This document shows, one piece after another, positions 49,353 through 59,480 of a stretch of 64,000 bases of DNA. Source of the stretch: Hyphomicrobiales bacterium (GTDB lineage Bacteria; Pseudomonadota; Alphaproteobacteria; Rhizobiales; Rhizobiaceae); NCBI GenBank assembly GCA_900470155.1, contig UBZT01000015.1:186001-250000 (forward strand), given 5' to 3'. Each line of letters starts with the position of its first letter. Positions within the stretch are counted from its first letter, which is position 1. Position numbers and translations under genes: made by a program. Below the pieces are notes generated by a model that was not told the DNA's origin, searched no databases, and worked only from the letters and a program-made list of their open reading frames with translations.

Positions 49353-50384
49353 ATGTATCGCCTCGACCAGAAACTCGCGCGCATCCGCGCCGGCCAGTAT
49401 ACTCGCAGTGATTTCATCATCGCCGATGCCAAGGACGGCGACATGGGGCCGAGCATGACCTCCTGCGGTCCGAAACGGGCGAAGGACGGAAGCTGGTCGC
49501 GACACTACACCCGCCCGGAATTCCTGGAGAACATTCGCGCGGTCGTTGAGCAGGACATCGTCGATATCATGCTGACCTCCGCCTCCAACATGGAAGCGCT
49601 ATTCGAGATGGGGGTCTACCGCGACAGTGCCGTGAAGCCGGCAATCCGCGCCAACGATACCACCGACGTCTGGGTCTGCCGGGGGGCGACCTATTCGAAA
49701 CAGGCCTCCCGTCCATTCCGGACCGCCTCGCTTTCCCGCGTCTCCACGGGATCCATCGACCCAGCGCCCGGCGCGCCGATCACCGGTACGGACCTCGGGC
49801 TTTACTCCATAACCTTCAACAACGATCTCGACAGCGACTATCAGGCGCTGGAGGCGTTCCAGTTGTTTCGGGACGACGCGGCGCGGAACCGTTTCAAATA
49901 CTTCCTTGAAGTCTTCAATCCTAATGTCGATTCCGGCATCGATCCCGAGATGGTGCCGCATTATGTCAATGACGTGATGATGCGCTGCCTCGCCGGGGTC
50001 ACCAAGGCCGACCGGCCGCAATTCCTGAAGATACCGTTCAACGGCGCCAAGGCGATGGAGGAACTCGCCTCCTATGATCCGAGCGTCATTGTCGGCGTGC
50101 TGGGCGGCGGCGCTGGAACCACGCGCGACTGCTTCGAATTGCTCCACCAGGCCGAACGTTTTGGCGCGCGGGTGGCGCTGTTCGGGCGCAAGATCAATCT
50201 GGCCGAGGACCCGCTGGCCATTGTGCGATTCATGCGCGAGGTCGCGTCGGGAACCATCGGGCCATCAGACGCCGTGAAGGCGTATCATGCGAGCCTGGCA
50301 AAGGACGGCATCACGCCCATCCGTGATCTCGCCGCCGACAATGTCGTGACCGAAGCCGTGCTCAAGCCGGAACAGACACCATGA
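49353..50384 (+). CDS. LacD/DeoC-like aldolase-fold protein of the sugar operon
   Basis: 343 residues with no family name I can state firmly. It has a TIM-barrel pattern: SDFIIADAKDGDMG near the start, DIMLTSASNMEALFEMGVY, then PQFLKIPFNGAKAMEELASY with a Lys placed like the Schiff-base Lys of class I aldolases, and GVLGGGAGTTRDCFELLHQA with ALFGRKINLAEDP, recalling the phosphate-binding end of LacD. GGAGCAAAACC precedes the ATG, and the end overlaps the PfkB gene (ATGA). Aldol cleavage of a ketose bisphosphate is my inference. Confidence 0.65.
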   Translation: MYRLDQKLARIRAGQYTRSDFIIADAKDGDMGPSMTSCGPKRAKDGSWSRHYTRPEFLENIRAVVEQDIVDIMLTSASNMEALFEMGVYRDSAVKPAIRANDTTDVWVCRGATYSKQASRPFRTASLSRVSTGSIDPAPGAPITGTDLGLYSITFNNDLDSDYQALEAFQLFRDDAARNRFKYFLEVFNPNVDSGIDPEMVPHYVNDVMMRCLAGVTKADRPQFLKIPFNGAKAMEELASYDPSVIVGVLGGGAGTTRDCFELLHQAERFGARVALFGRKINLAEDPLAIVRFMREVASGTIGPSDAVKAYHASLAKDGITPIRDLAADNVVTEAVLKPEQTP

Positions 50385-51400
50385 GCAGCGGGCGGCGCGG
50401 CATCCTCACAGGTGGAACCTGGGTTGTGGACTACAACCGTACAGTCAGCCACTGGCCCGGCGAGGATGGTCTGGCCGAGCTGTTTGACGAGGAACGCCAT
50501 GGCGGCGGCTCGAGCTGCAATCTCGCGCTCGACATCAAGCTGCTCGACCCGACAATCCCTGTCGAGACGATCGGTCTTGTCGGGGACGACGACGACGGTC
50601 GCTACCTGCTGGCGACCGCCGCGGCGGCCGGTGTCGACACGCGCCAGATGACCGTGACTGGTGCGGCTGCCACGCAATTCTGCGACGCCTATGTCTCGAT
50701 GAAATCGCACCGGCGCACCCACATTTTCCACGCCGGGACCGGTGCGTTCCTGACCCCGGACCATTTCGACTTTTCCACCACGCGCATGCGCTATCTTCAC
50801 CTCGGCCTGCCGGGCGTTCATCGGATTCTGGACGCGCCCTGGCATGGCGAGCCGAACGGCTGGGTCGCTGTGCTGAAGAAAGCGCAAGCGGCGGGCCTAC
50901 AAACCAATCTGGAACTGGCCAGTATCGACCGGAACCTGATGGCCAGGCTCGTGGCGCCTTGTCTTCCTCATCTCGATTTTCTGATCGTCAACGACATGGA
51001 AATCGGCGCCATTGCCGGGGTGGAGACGATCCGCAACGACGTGCCGGACCGAGAGGCATGCGAGCAAGCGGCATGCATTGTGCTTGAACGGGGTGCGTTG
51101 GAACTTGTCGCCGTGCATTGCCCGGCTTTCGCCATCGCCGTCACTCGGAATGGAGAAAGGGCGGTTCTGCCGTCGTTCAAAATTCCCGAGGCTGAGGTGA
51201 AGGGTGCGAATGGTGCGGGAGATGCCTTCGCAGCCGGCATGCTCTATGGAATTCACGAGGGGTGGAGCGCCGAACGATCGCTTCGGCTGGCCCATGCTGC
51301 GGCCTCAGCGTCCCTGCGCAGCATCTCGACGACAGGCGCAATCGTATCGTGGCGGGATTGCCTGTCGCTGGCCGAGGCATGGGGCGTTCGAGATGACTGA
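50381..51400 (+). CDS. PfkB-family sugar kinase
   Basis: 339 residues. The early GG loop (ERHGGGSSCNLALDIKLL) and the second signature (GANGAGDAFAAGMLYG, with the catalytic Asp) mark the ribokinase/PfkB family, which phosphorylates sugars or sugar phosphates. It is coupled by a 4-bp overlap to the aldolase-fold gene. It could phosphorylate the FGGY product to a bisphosphate or its own separate substrate. It ends the operon; no clear terminator follows. Confidence 0.9.
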   Translation: MSSGRRGILTGGTWVVDYNRTVSHWPGEDGLAELFDEERHGGGSSCNLALDIKLLDPTIPVETIGLVGDDDDGRYLLATAAAAGVDTRQMTVTGAAATQFCDAYVSMKSHRRTHIFHAGTGAFLTPDHFDFSTTRMRYLHLGLPGVHRILDAPWHGEPNGWVAVLKKAQAAGLQTNLELASIDRNLMARLVAPCLPHLDFLIVNDMEIGAIAGVETIRNDVPDREACEQAACIVLERGALELVAVHCPAFAIAVTRNGERAVLPSFKIPEAEVKGANGAGDAFAAGMLYGIHEGWSAERSLRLAHAAASASLRSISTTGAIVSWRDCLSLAEAWGVRDD

Positions 51401-52095
51401 AGCGGGTGCAGGGGGTGCTCGCCGAGCAGGGCACAGCCGTCAACATTCCGGGTTGGGAAGGAAAGAGTGATGAAAACCCATGTGTACAGAAAACCCATTC
51501 CCATTCTTGTGGCTTCGGCTTTCCGGCGGAGGTGGCAGCGCGATGGTCAAGCCGTCTCCGCGTCAGATGCTGACAAGGAGAAGTCATTGAGTGTTTCCTT
51601 AAACGACTGTGAGATACGAAACCGTGTTAGCCCACGGAGAGCGGCTAGTTCATCCAGGCAAATGGGCCTGGAGAGTTTGGCCTCCATATAAACCTGCATC
51701 AGGTCCCGCTGGAACCTGCGCTATTCCGTGGTCCCCGTTGGCGTCCTGTGCTTCACCTGCGCGCTCGATAGACGCTACGTCCAGAGCCACGGTCACGGCA
51801 ACCGTTTCGGCATAAACCTTCGAAAAGGGTGTATCCTGATCCGACATAAGTCGAGCGATCTTGCGCATTTTCCGCCTAGTGTTTTGCTCCCGAAGCCATC
51901 TCGGCCTCTGCAAAAGAGAAAGGAGAAAAGGCCGCCCCGGGAAAAGCATGATCAGAAAGTCCTACTCAGAGGTGGCTCGCTCTTCTCTGTAAAACCGGGC
52001 CCGTTCCCGCTTGCAGACGAGACATTTAGCCTGGCGCAATCATTTTTCGTTAACAATCGTCAATTCATATCGCCGTATTTGATTTGGAGACGGGT
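51401..52095. other. 695-bp stretch, no firm gene
   Basis: An ATG at 51470 after GGAAGGAAAGAG opens a 73-codon frame (M-K-T-H-V-Y-R-K-P-I-P-I) in line with the operon but without recognisable content. A minus frame at 51650-51949 (FSKVYAETVAVTVALDVASI) is also open but unplaced. Neither is called. Confidence 0.35.
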
Positions 52096-54708
52096 ATGGT
52101 TGGCGATACGCGGGTACGAGGAATCAACAAGATGCGCGCTCCTTCGCGCATTGGCCCCAGTCTTCTGACCGGAGGCTCGACCGCTGTGTTGATGCTGATG
52201 TCCGCGGGAGGCGCTCAAGCCATTGACTGGAACGGCTCAACAAGCAGTGACTGGACAGATTCGAGCAACTGGGCAGGAGGCGTCGTTCCCGTTACCGGTC
52301 AGGCGGTCAACATCAGTACGCCGGGCGTGCCGTCGCAAAGGCCCGCCGTCATCGGCGTTACCGGGCCGGTCAGTGTTTCGATCGCAATTACAGGCATTGG
52401 TCAAGCCGGAGCAGTGCCTGGCGTGCTTTCGATCCAGAACGGTAGCATGCTGACAACCACGGGTCAGGCCCGACTCGGGATTGTGGCCGGAAGCACGGGC
52501 CACGTCACTGTATCTGGATCCGGATCCCAATGGATTGCGCTCGGACCTCTGGTCCTCGGATTTTTCGGCACTGGCACACTCAACATAGAGAATGGCGGTC
52601 AAATCTCCGCGGCAACCACGTTGCTCGGGAGCGGCGTCGGCTCTTCAGGCACACTCAACATTACCAGCGGCGGCACTTTGCAGGCCCAAACCTTGCGGGC
52701 CGGGTCCGGCGCGAGCCAGGCCAATTTCGACGATGGCATCTTGCGCGCGACAGCCGCCAACGCGACCTTCATCAACGGATTTTCCGGCAACGAACTCAAC
52801 CTGCTCGCCGGTGGACTGACAATCGATACCGCCGGCTTTGCCGTGGGAACCGACTCGACGTCGGGGTTCAGCGGCGTCGGGGGCATGACCGTCACAGGTG
52901 GCGGAATTTTTACCCTGCAGGCCGACAGCATTTACGCGGGTGAGACCCAGATCGACCCTGGCAGCAGCCTCACGCTTGCCGGCGCCGGCGCCGTCACCAA
53001 ATCCAGCCGGGTTGTAGCCGACGGCGCGTTAGACGTTTCGGCAGCCACAAGCGCGGCCATCCGCAGCCTGGCCGGCGGTGGGACCGTACTGCTCGGGGCT
53101 CAAACGCTGGCGATCACCAATGCCAACGACACCTTCGCGGGCGTCATTGACGGCACAGGCGGCCTGTCGCTCGCCGGCGGCAGCCAAGCCCTGTCAGGCG
53201 TCAACACCTATACCGGCGCAACGACGGTGAGCGGTGGGCGGCTCGCCATCAATGGTTCGGTCACCAGTCCGATCGCGATTTCCGGGGCCGGCATTCTCGC
53301 CGGCACCGGCACAGTCTTCGGCGAAGTGACCAATGCTGGCGTGGTGGCGCCCGGTAATTCGATCGGCACGCTAACAATCGCCGGCGACTATACAGGGACT
53401 GGGGGCACGCTCGAAATAGAGGCCGTGCTCGGCGATGACGCGTCGCCGACCGACCTCCTGGTGGTGACCGGCGATACTGCTGGCACCACGAACGTCACTG
53501 TCATTGATCTCGGCGGCAGTGGTGCGCAAACCGCTGAAGGCATCAAGATAGTCGATGTCGGAGGCGTCTCTGCAGGCTGATTTTCGCTGCTCGGCGACTA
53601 TGTGTTCGAAGGCGACCAGGCTGTGATAGGCGGAGCCTACGCCTATCGGCTATACCAGGGTGGCGTCAGCGCGCCTGCCGATGGAGACTGGTACCTCCGT
53701 TCGACCCTGCTCAATCCTGCGGGCGTTGCAATCGGGACGGTCTATGCGCCGACTGTTCCCCTCTACGAGAGCTACGCCGGCGTGCTGCAGACGCTCAACG
53801 AGTTCGGCACCTTGCGCCAGCGCAGCAGTGGACGAACGATCGACGACGGTCAGCCGGAAGACAATCCCGCCAAAGCAATTTGGACGCGTATCGACAGCAC
53901 ATATGCGAATTTCGATCTCAAGACTTCAACAACCGGTACCGAATACGCCGTGGACACATGGACGGTGCAGACTGGTATCGACGGAATGCTGCAGGAAAGC
54001 TCCGCCGGCTCGCTGGTCGGCGGCGTTGGTCTTCATGTAAACACAGCTTCGGCCGACGTCTCCTCGCGCTTCGGCAAAGGCAACATCGATACCACTGGCT
54101 ATGGTTTCGACGGAACCTTGACCTGGTACGGAAGTAGCGGCTTCTACGTTGGTGCACAGGCTGCCCTGTCCTGGTATGAGAGCGACCTTAAGTCCGCGAC
54201 CCTTAACGATACGCTCGTTAGCGACCATGATGGGTTCGGTTACGGCCTGAGTGTCGAAGCCGGAAAGAAGATAGCCCTGACGCCCCAGTGGTCGCTGACG
54301 CCGCAGGCGCAACTGGCTTATTCGTCGGTGCGCTTCGACGGTTTCACCGACGCCCATGGCGCTTCCGTCTCGCTAGACGATGCCGACAGCCTGACCGGCC
54401 GCCTCGGTCTCTCGGCCGACTATGACATCGACTGGAAGGACGCGACGGGACGGACAATCCGCTCAAAATTCTATGGCATCGCCAATCTCTACTACGATTT
54501 TCTAGACGGCTCGAGTGTCGAAGTCTCGAGCAGCAAATTCGTCAGCGAGAACCAGGCCATGTGGGTAAGTCTTGGCCTTGGCGGTTCGCTCAGTTGGTCC
54601 GACGACCGTTATGCAGTCCGTGGTGAAGCTTTTGCCCGCACCAGCCTCAGGGACTTCGGCGACAGCAGGGCTATCGGCGCCAAACTCGGGTTCAGCGTGA
54701 AGTGGTAG
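52096..54708 (+). pseudogene. Autotransporter split by an in-frame TGA
   Basis: ATG at 52096 with GGAG six bases upstream. The signal region ends near MSAGGAQA, followed by a repetitive beta-helix passenger (repeats such as GTLNIENGGQISAATTLLGS, autotransporter-associated TYTGATTVSGGRLAINGS and GVVAPGNSIGTLTIAGDY). A TGA at 53578-53580 stops it after GGVSAG; the same frame continues FSLLGDYVFEGDQ into a complete C-terminal beta-barrel ending in FSVKW, the usual outer-membrane signature. Without the stop it would be about 870 residues. It is recently inactivated, or read through at a low level. Confidence 0.8.
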
Positions 54709-55149
54709 TGTTTGGTGATCGTAGGTGTAACCTCTCGTCGTTGTTCGAGATATTGATATTGCAACACTATCGGAGGTTTTCACGAACCAAGGAGTATGCT
54801 TTGATGGCGCGAGGACTGGTCTGATCCCGGTAAACTGGAGAGAAATTGGGTATGGCGCTTTTACCGAGCGCCGCAGCAGCTGACGCTGTACTGGATAGCG
54901 CATATTGCTGTCGCACTCGTCGCAAGAGTGATCTCAGTTGGCTGAAGCAACTCAGCGGCTGAGCCGGGCGCAGTCCTGGCCAGCCACTGTCGCGCTGCAA
55001 GGTCGCCCCTCGTGACCGCGGGAATGGTTTGAACGCTTAGAGCGTTTCATGTTTTGACAGAAGCATATCCAGTGTTCGTGAGATAGTTTGCACATTCGTG
55101 TGGCTGGATTGTCGCGACAAGCCTGCCGCCATGGCGCCATGTTTCGTCG
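54709..55149. other. 441-bp stretch without a supported gene
   Basis: Nothing convincing on either strand. It separates the autotransporter from a truncated hipA, whose missing N-terminal part is not found here in any frame. Confidence 0.45.
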
Positions 55150-56028
55150 ATGGTACGTTTTTGGGCCTGCCTCATAACGCCTGCGCGGATCTTTGCGACT
55201 GGCGCAACGCCCCGCCTGTCGGGCGTCCAGATCAAGGCGCCGATGTTCCTTGATACGGACGGCACTCTGATGCCGAGCATCGACAAGCCGTTTACGCATA
55301 TTCTGAAGCCTGCCGGCACGTCGGGATTCGAGGCGCTGCCCGCGATCGAATGGCAATCCATGGAGCTTGGCCGCGCGGCCGGATTCATCGTCCCGGCGAT
55401 CGCGCTTGTTGTCATGCCGGATGGCATGCCACCTGCTCTTGTGGTCGAACGGTTCGATATACGGACTAGTGATGATGACAGGCTACGGCTGGCGCTTGAG
55501 GATATGGCGTCCCTTCTCGGTGTGCGGCCCGAAGATAAATACACCGGCACCATGGAGCGGATCGCGGGGGCTCTGCGTTCACTTTCGACCGACGCCGATA
55601 CGGATCTGCTGCAGCTCTTGAAGCGGGCGCTGTTTGCCTGGCTGATCGCCGATGGCGACATGCACCTGAAGAATATGGCAGTGCTGAAGATCGCAGAACC
55701 AGGTAGCGGAAATTTCAGCACAGTGCGTATGGCGCCGCTTTACGATGCGGTGACGACACGGGTGTTTCCTAACATGAAGCACGACCACTTGGCGCTCAAG
55801 ATTACTGGCAAGGACGAGCGGCTGAAGAGGGCGGATTTCAAGCGTTTTGCCTCGACGGCGGGTATTCCAGCGGTGGCAGCGGATAGGGCCATGGATGAAC
55901 TACTGGGAGCGCTTGCAGACGGACTGGACAATCTCGCACTGCCGCCGCTGATCGATGGTTCCGTAGGCGCGGATCGGGCGGCCAATATGCGGGAGATTGT
56001 CCGCGAGCGCCTGAGTACGTTTTTGTAG
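55150..56028 (+). pseudogene. HipA-family kinase lacking its N-terminal part
   Basis: 292 residues cover only the kinase portion: SGVQIKAPMFLDTDGTLMP (ATP-site region), HILKPAGTSGFEALPAIE, the catalytic loop WLIADGDMHLKNMAVLKI and APLYDAVTTRVFPNM. About 100-120 residues of the N-subdomain are missing and there is no hipB upstream. The first 20 residues have no good ribosome site. It may be a dead gene, or a short HipA-domain protein like those that pair with separate HipS-type domains, though no such partner is visible. Confidence 0.7.
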
Positions 56029-56140
56029 TCGAGTTTGATCAGCCAACTTGCTGATCTGGAGCGTTTGGGCATCGTTGATGAGGTTACCGGCCGCGGCCAC
56101 ACGTTCAGCTACCAACTTGCAATTCTGAACGAAGCCACAA
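56029..56140 (+). pseudogene. Possible Fic-family C-terminal remnant
   Basis: Directly after the TAG of the truncated hipA, the same frame reads LISQLADLERLGIVDEVTGR and TFSYQLAIL. This pattern (linker helix plus winged-helix tail) is like the C-terminal end of Fic-family proteins. No Fic core is present. The identification is weak because the match is short. Confidence 0.35.
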
Positions 56141-56422
56141 ATCCCTTGGCACTCAGTTCATCAGAAAGTCGGCCATGGGGTCGATCTTAATCAAGACGCT
56201 GGCATCGTTGCCTTTCGCAATAGCAGCCGAGAGTAATCGTTTGCTCCGCCTTCACGTTGTATGCGCTCCCTCGGAGACATCACTGCACGCTTGAATGGAC
56301 CACAGAGCGCCGTATTTTAACTCTCTGTGGGTAAGACACCCAGGCAGGTTCACCTTACATGCAGACAGCGGATTGTTTTCTGTTAGAACGCGAATTCCTG
56401 ATGAGAATCGAGAATTTGCAGA
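56141..56422. other. Intergenic stretch before the HPP gene
   Basis: About 280 bp, no gene supported; the HPP-CBS promoter should be within it. Confidence 0.4.
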
Positions 56423-57571
56423 ATGAGACATCTGTTACACTTGATCCTGCCAGAGGCGATGCCGGTCAGCTATCAGGAGCGGCTTCGTTCCGCGACGGGT
56501 GCATTGATTGGCATTCTGCTGACCGGTTTTCTGGGACATCTGGCGATCAGCGACACCGCGGCTCTGCCTGCTTTGATCGCCCCAATGGGGGCGTCCGCCG
56601 TCCTGCTGTTTGCGGTTCCCTCCAGCCCGCTTGCACAGCCATGGTCCATTCTCTGCGGCAATATCGTCTCCGCCGTTATCGGTGTTACAATTGCAAAGCT
56701 GGTTCCGGATCCCTCCGTGGCCGCGGGGCTGGCCATTGGCATCGCCATAGCGGCCATGATGGCTCTACGCTGCCTGCATCCACCAAGCGGTGCGGTGGCT
56801 TTGACGGCAGTTCTTGGCGGACCGGCCATTCACGATCTTGGCTATGGCTTCGTGCTTTGGCCGGTGACTGGCAATTCCATAGCGCTTCTCACCCTGGCGG
56901 TCATCTTCAACAATTTCTCTGGTCGTCGCTATCCGCACGCGCTGCGCATACAGCAAACCAACCACGGCACGAAAGACCCGGCACCAGTCCAGCGCATCGG
57001 GTTCTCGTCGGCCGATCTGGATGATGTTCTGAAGGATTTCGATCAGGTGTTGGACATCGATCGCGACGATCTTGAAACAATACTGCGTCGCACTGAACTG
57101 CGCTCCTACCGCCGTCGAGCCACACATCTGAATTGCGCCAGCATCATGTCCCGCGACGTTGTGGGCGTCGCACCGGATCATCCTTTGAAAACAGCACATG
57201 AATTAATGCGCAACCACCATTTTAAGGCTTTGCCCGTGACAAATGATAACGCGGAGGTCGTCGGCATCGTGACGCAGACAGATTTCCTCGACAAAGCAAG
57301 CTGGGCAAGCGGTCGCCCGACCATCGGCCTTCTTCAACGAATTCGGCTGATATTCTCAGGACGCAGCGCTCCCAACGGCACGGTTAAAGACATCATGACA
57401 TCTCCGGTTAAAACTGTGTCCCCCGAAACGCCCGTCGAAGACGTGATCATCATTCTGGCAGAACAGGGCATGCACTATCTGCCGGTTGTTAGCGGCAACA
57501 ACAAACTTGTGGGGATTATTTCGCAATCGGACGTGTTGGTCGGGATGCTAGCGGATAGAGCAGGAGAATAA
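56423..57571 (+). CDS. HPP-family membrane protein with two CBS domains
   Basis: 382 residues. The HPP domain (about 15-175) has four or five membrane spans and the signature LRCLHPPSGAVALTAVLGG, with LIAPMGASAVLLFAVPSSPLAQP before it. After a linker, a CBS pair (about 235-380) carries IMSRDVVGVAPDHPLKTAHELM and IMTSPVKTVSPETPVEDVI. Plant and cyanobacterial HPP proteins have been linked to nitrite transport; the CBS pair probably senses an adenosyl ligand. It stands alone. Confidence 0.88.
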   Translation: MRHLLHLILPEAMPVSYQERLRSATGALIGILLTGFLGHLAISDTAALPALIAPMGASAVLLFAVPSSPLAQPWSILCGNIVSAVIGVTIAKLVPDPSVAAGLAIGIAIAAMMALRCLHPPSGAVALTAVLGGPAIHDLGYGFVLWPVTGNSIALLTLAVIFNNFSGRRYPHALRIQQTNHGTKDPAPVQRIGFSSADLDDVLKDFDQVLDIDRDDLETILRRTELRSYRRRATHLNCASIMSRDVVGVAPDHPLKTAHELMRNHHFKALPVTNDNAEVVGIVTQTDFLDKASWASGRPTIGLLQRIRLIFSGRSAPNGTVKDIMTSPVKTVSPETPVEDVIIILAEQGMHYLPVVSGNNKLVGIISQSDVLVGMLADRAGE

Positions 57572-57599
57572 GTCGAAAGACAAAATTTGCCCGCATCCC

Positions 57600-57790
57600 C
57601 ACTGGGTCAAACTCGCGCGACAATCAATGATAAAAGCCTTGTCGTTTGAAGCAGGATGATGCCTCCGCCGAGGAAGACCCCGAGGTCGATGGCTCCGGCA
57701 TAGGCGTAGTGACCGACGATGGCGCCAAAGATATTGCTGAGCAGCCAAGCCTGATAATCCGCAAGATCGGTCGAGCGAACAGCACTTGTC
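57600..57790 (-). pseudogene. Unidentified membrane-protein C-terminal remnant
   Basis: A minus frame with no start codon gives AWLLSNIFGAIVGHYAYAGA, then LGVFLGGGIILLQTTRLLSLIVARV and a stop. It looks like the end of a polytopic membrane protein but I cannot name it. It is one of several gene ends packed into 57.6-58.4 kb. Confidence 0.35.
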
Positions 57791-57827
57791 CGGGGCTATT
57801 CGGTCCTGCCACTGCAAGGACAGGATA

Positions 57828-57923
57828 ATGACGACGACGCTTCGAAACTACCATGCCCGGATGCAACGGGTCCTAGATCACATTGATCCGCATCTCGACC
57901 GCAATCTGGACCTTGACGTTTGA
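57828..57923 (+). pseudogene. AraC-family regulator, N-terminal stub
   Basis: ATG with AAGGACAGGA upstream; reads M-T-T-T-L-R-N-Y-H-A-R-M-Q, then VLDHIDPHLDRNLDLDV and a TGA. This is the start of an AraC-type HTH with a C-terminal effector domain; about 250 residues are missing. The sequence changes abruptly into an ABC-ATPase fragment on the opposite strand. Confidence 0.65.
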
Positions 57924-58183
57924 TCGCGTCGAGGTTCTTGACGCTGTCGCCCAGCGGGATGCCGTTGACGGAAATGCTGCCCCGCTGGTGTTGCTCCAGC
58001 CGATTGATGCATCGGATGAGGATTGATTTCCCAAAGCCAGAGGGACCGCAGACGACGATGCGCTCGCCTGTCGCGACGGTGAGGTTGATGCACTTCAGGA
58101 CGTGGAAGCTGCCATACGCTGTGGCTTCGGTGGAGCGTGTGGCTCAATGTGGGCAACGTCGGTGCGACGTTAAACACGGTCAT
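57918..58183 (-). pseudogene. aapP: AapP-like amino-acid ABC ATPase, broken 5' fragment
   Basis: ATG at 58183 inside the stop of the preceding permease fragment, then a frameshift. The recognisable part reads AYGSFHVLKCINLTVATGER, IVVCGPSGFGKSILIRCINRLEQHQRGSI, i.e. the Walker A region of polar-amino-acid importers, with S-G-F-G-K-S-I in place of the usual S-G-S-G-K-S-T. It ends at the junction with the AraC stub. About 190 residues are missing. Confidence 0.75.
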
Positions 58184-58345
58184 CGTGCCTCCACCAATGC
58201 GACATGCGCATTGTACCAGTTCATGAACAGCGAAACGGCAACGCTGATAGTCAGGAAGATGCCGAGCAGCAGCCCGATGCTCTCGATCGCCTGGCCGGTC
58301 TGGTTGATGACCGTGCCGACGACAAGGCCGAGCTCCGGGTACCAT
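58180..58345 (-). pseudogene. aapM: AapM-like amino-acid ABC permease, 3' fragment
   Basis: The last about 52 codons of a polar-amino-acid permease: GLVVGTVINQTGQAIESIGL, LLGIFLTISVAVSLFMNWYNAHVALVEAR. The stop TGA overlaps the ATG of the following ATPase fragment, as in intact aapMP operons. The rest of the gene is absent. This is a relic of a general L-amino-acid transporter operon. Confidence 0.75.
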
Positions 58346-58544
58346 CATCAACGAATACGATCGCTTTGCCTTTCAGATAACTCCTTCGGGGAAGGCGTGC
58401 CGCTTGCGCTGTTGTCCGCGCAAGGAAGGCTTCGCCGCGAGCTTGTCCTGCAGATCTGCACATTGCGAACTGCGCGCTTGCGCGCTTCCATCTTTGCAGC
58501 CTGAGTGCTGACAGCCGGAACAGTCAGAGAGCAGAGGAGGCGAA

Positions 58545-59480
58545 ATGGAAAAGAATGACATTGAAGTGCTACGTACCAGGGTGGGCTGCGCAGCCGTCCT
58601 TGAGCATGAGGGCTTCGCGATGGACAGGAAAGAGAGCACGCGCCGGGCAGTGAAATTCCGGCGCGACGACGAAATCATCATCGTAATACACGACGACAGG
58701 GGCTGGTTCGACGCTCGTTCGGATGCCAAGGGCGATGTTTTCGCGCTCGCAAGCTATCTGCATGGGGTCGGCTTTGCCGAGACCCTGGCGGTGGTCGGCG
58801 ATCTCGTTGCGTTTCAGCCGACCACATCGACTTGGGAGAAGCCTGTCCGCCAAACGCAAATAGGAGCTTCGGTCGCTGACCGCTGGAACCATAGAAAACG
58901 GCCGTGGCGAGCGTCGGCGACGTGGAGCTATCTTCGACAAAACCGGGCGCTGCCATGGCAGGTCATCTCTGCGGCGATCGATGCAGACGTTCTTCGGGAA
59001 GGCCCATATGGCTCGATGTGGGCGAAGCATGTCGATGGGGCTGGCGCCGTCATAGGCTGGGAGGAGCGCGGTCCGGACTGGCGCGGGTTTTCCACCGGCG
59101 GGGCCAAGGCGCTCTTCCAGTTTGGAATGAATGGCGCGCGTCGGATCTGCGTCACGGAGGCGGCGATCGATGCGCTCAGCCTGGCCGCGATCGAGCAGAC
59201 AAGTTCCGGCACGCTCTATGTGAGCACCGGAGGCGGTTGGTCGCCGTTAACAGCGCTCGCGTTGGAAAACTTAGCCTCAGGGGAGGGCGCGTGGCTGGTG
59301 GCAGCGACCGACAACAATGTCCAGGGTGAGGTTTTTGCTGATCGCCTGCGCCAGACGGCGGGATGCGCCGGTTGCGATTTCTTGCGGCTGAGGCCGCGAT
59401 GTGAAGACTGGAATGAGGAATTGAAAGAGATGAGGGAAAGAGGAGAGCTGCCGCATACGCGGCCAACCCATCTAGGGTGA
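58545..59480 (+). CDS. DUF3991/TOPRIM-type plasmid protein
   Basis: 311 residues. The N-terminal part (about 1-180) matches DUF3991/7146-like domains (VLEHEGFAMDRKESTRRAVKFRR, GDVFALASYLHGVGFAETL). The C-terminal TOPRIM-like fold shows RRICVTEAAIDALSLAAIE with the Glu, and LVAATDNNVQGEVFADRL with the Asp. Proteins of this type sit beside DUF736 on rhizobial plasmids and may be primase- or nickase-like. AGAGGAGG precedes the ATG. Biochemical role not established. Confidence 0.82.
   Translation: MEKNDIEVLRTRVGCAAVLEHEGFAMDRKESTRRAVKFRRDDEIIIVIHDDRGWFDARSDAKGDVFALASYLHGVGFAETLAVVGDLVAFQPTTSTWEKPVRQTQIGASVADRWNHRKRPWRASATWSYLRQNRALPWQVISAAIDADVLREGPYGSMWAKHVDGAGAVIGWEERGPDWRGFSTGGAKALFQFGMNGARRICVTEAAIDALSLAAIEQTSSGTLYVSTGGGWSPLTALALENLASGEGAWLVAATDNNVQGEVFADRLRQTAGCAGCDFLRLRPRCEDWNEELKEMRERGELPHTRPTHLG

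Noticed and set aside
51470-51691. 73-codon frame after the PfkB gene
   Set aside because: It has a fair ribosome site but no family resemblance beyond the first residues; too weak to call.
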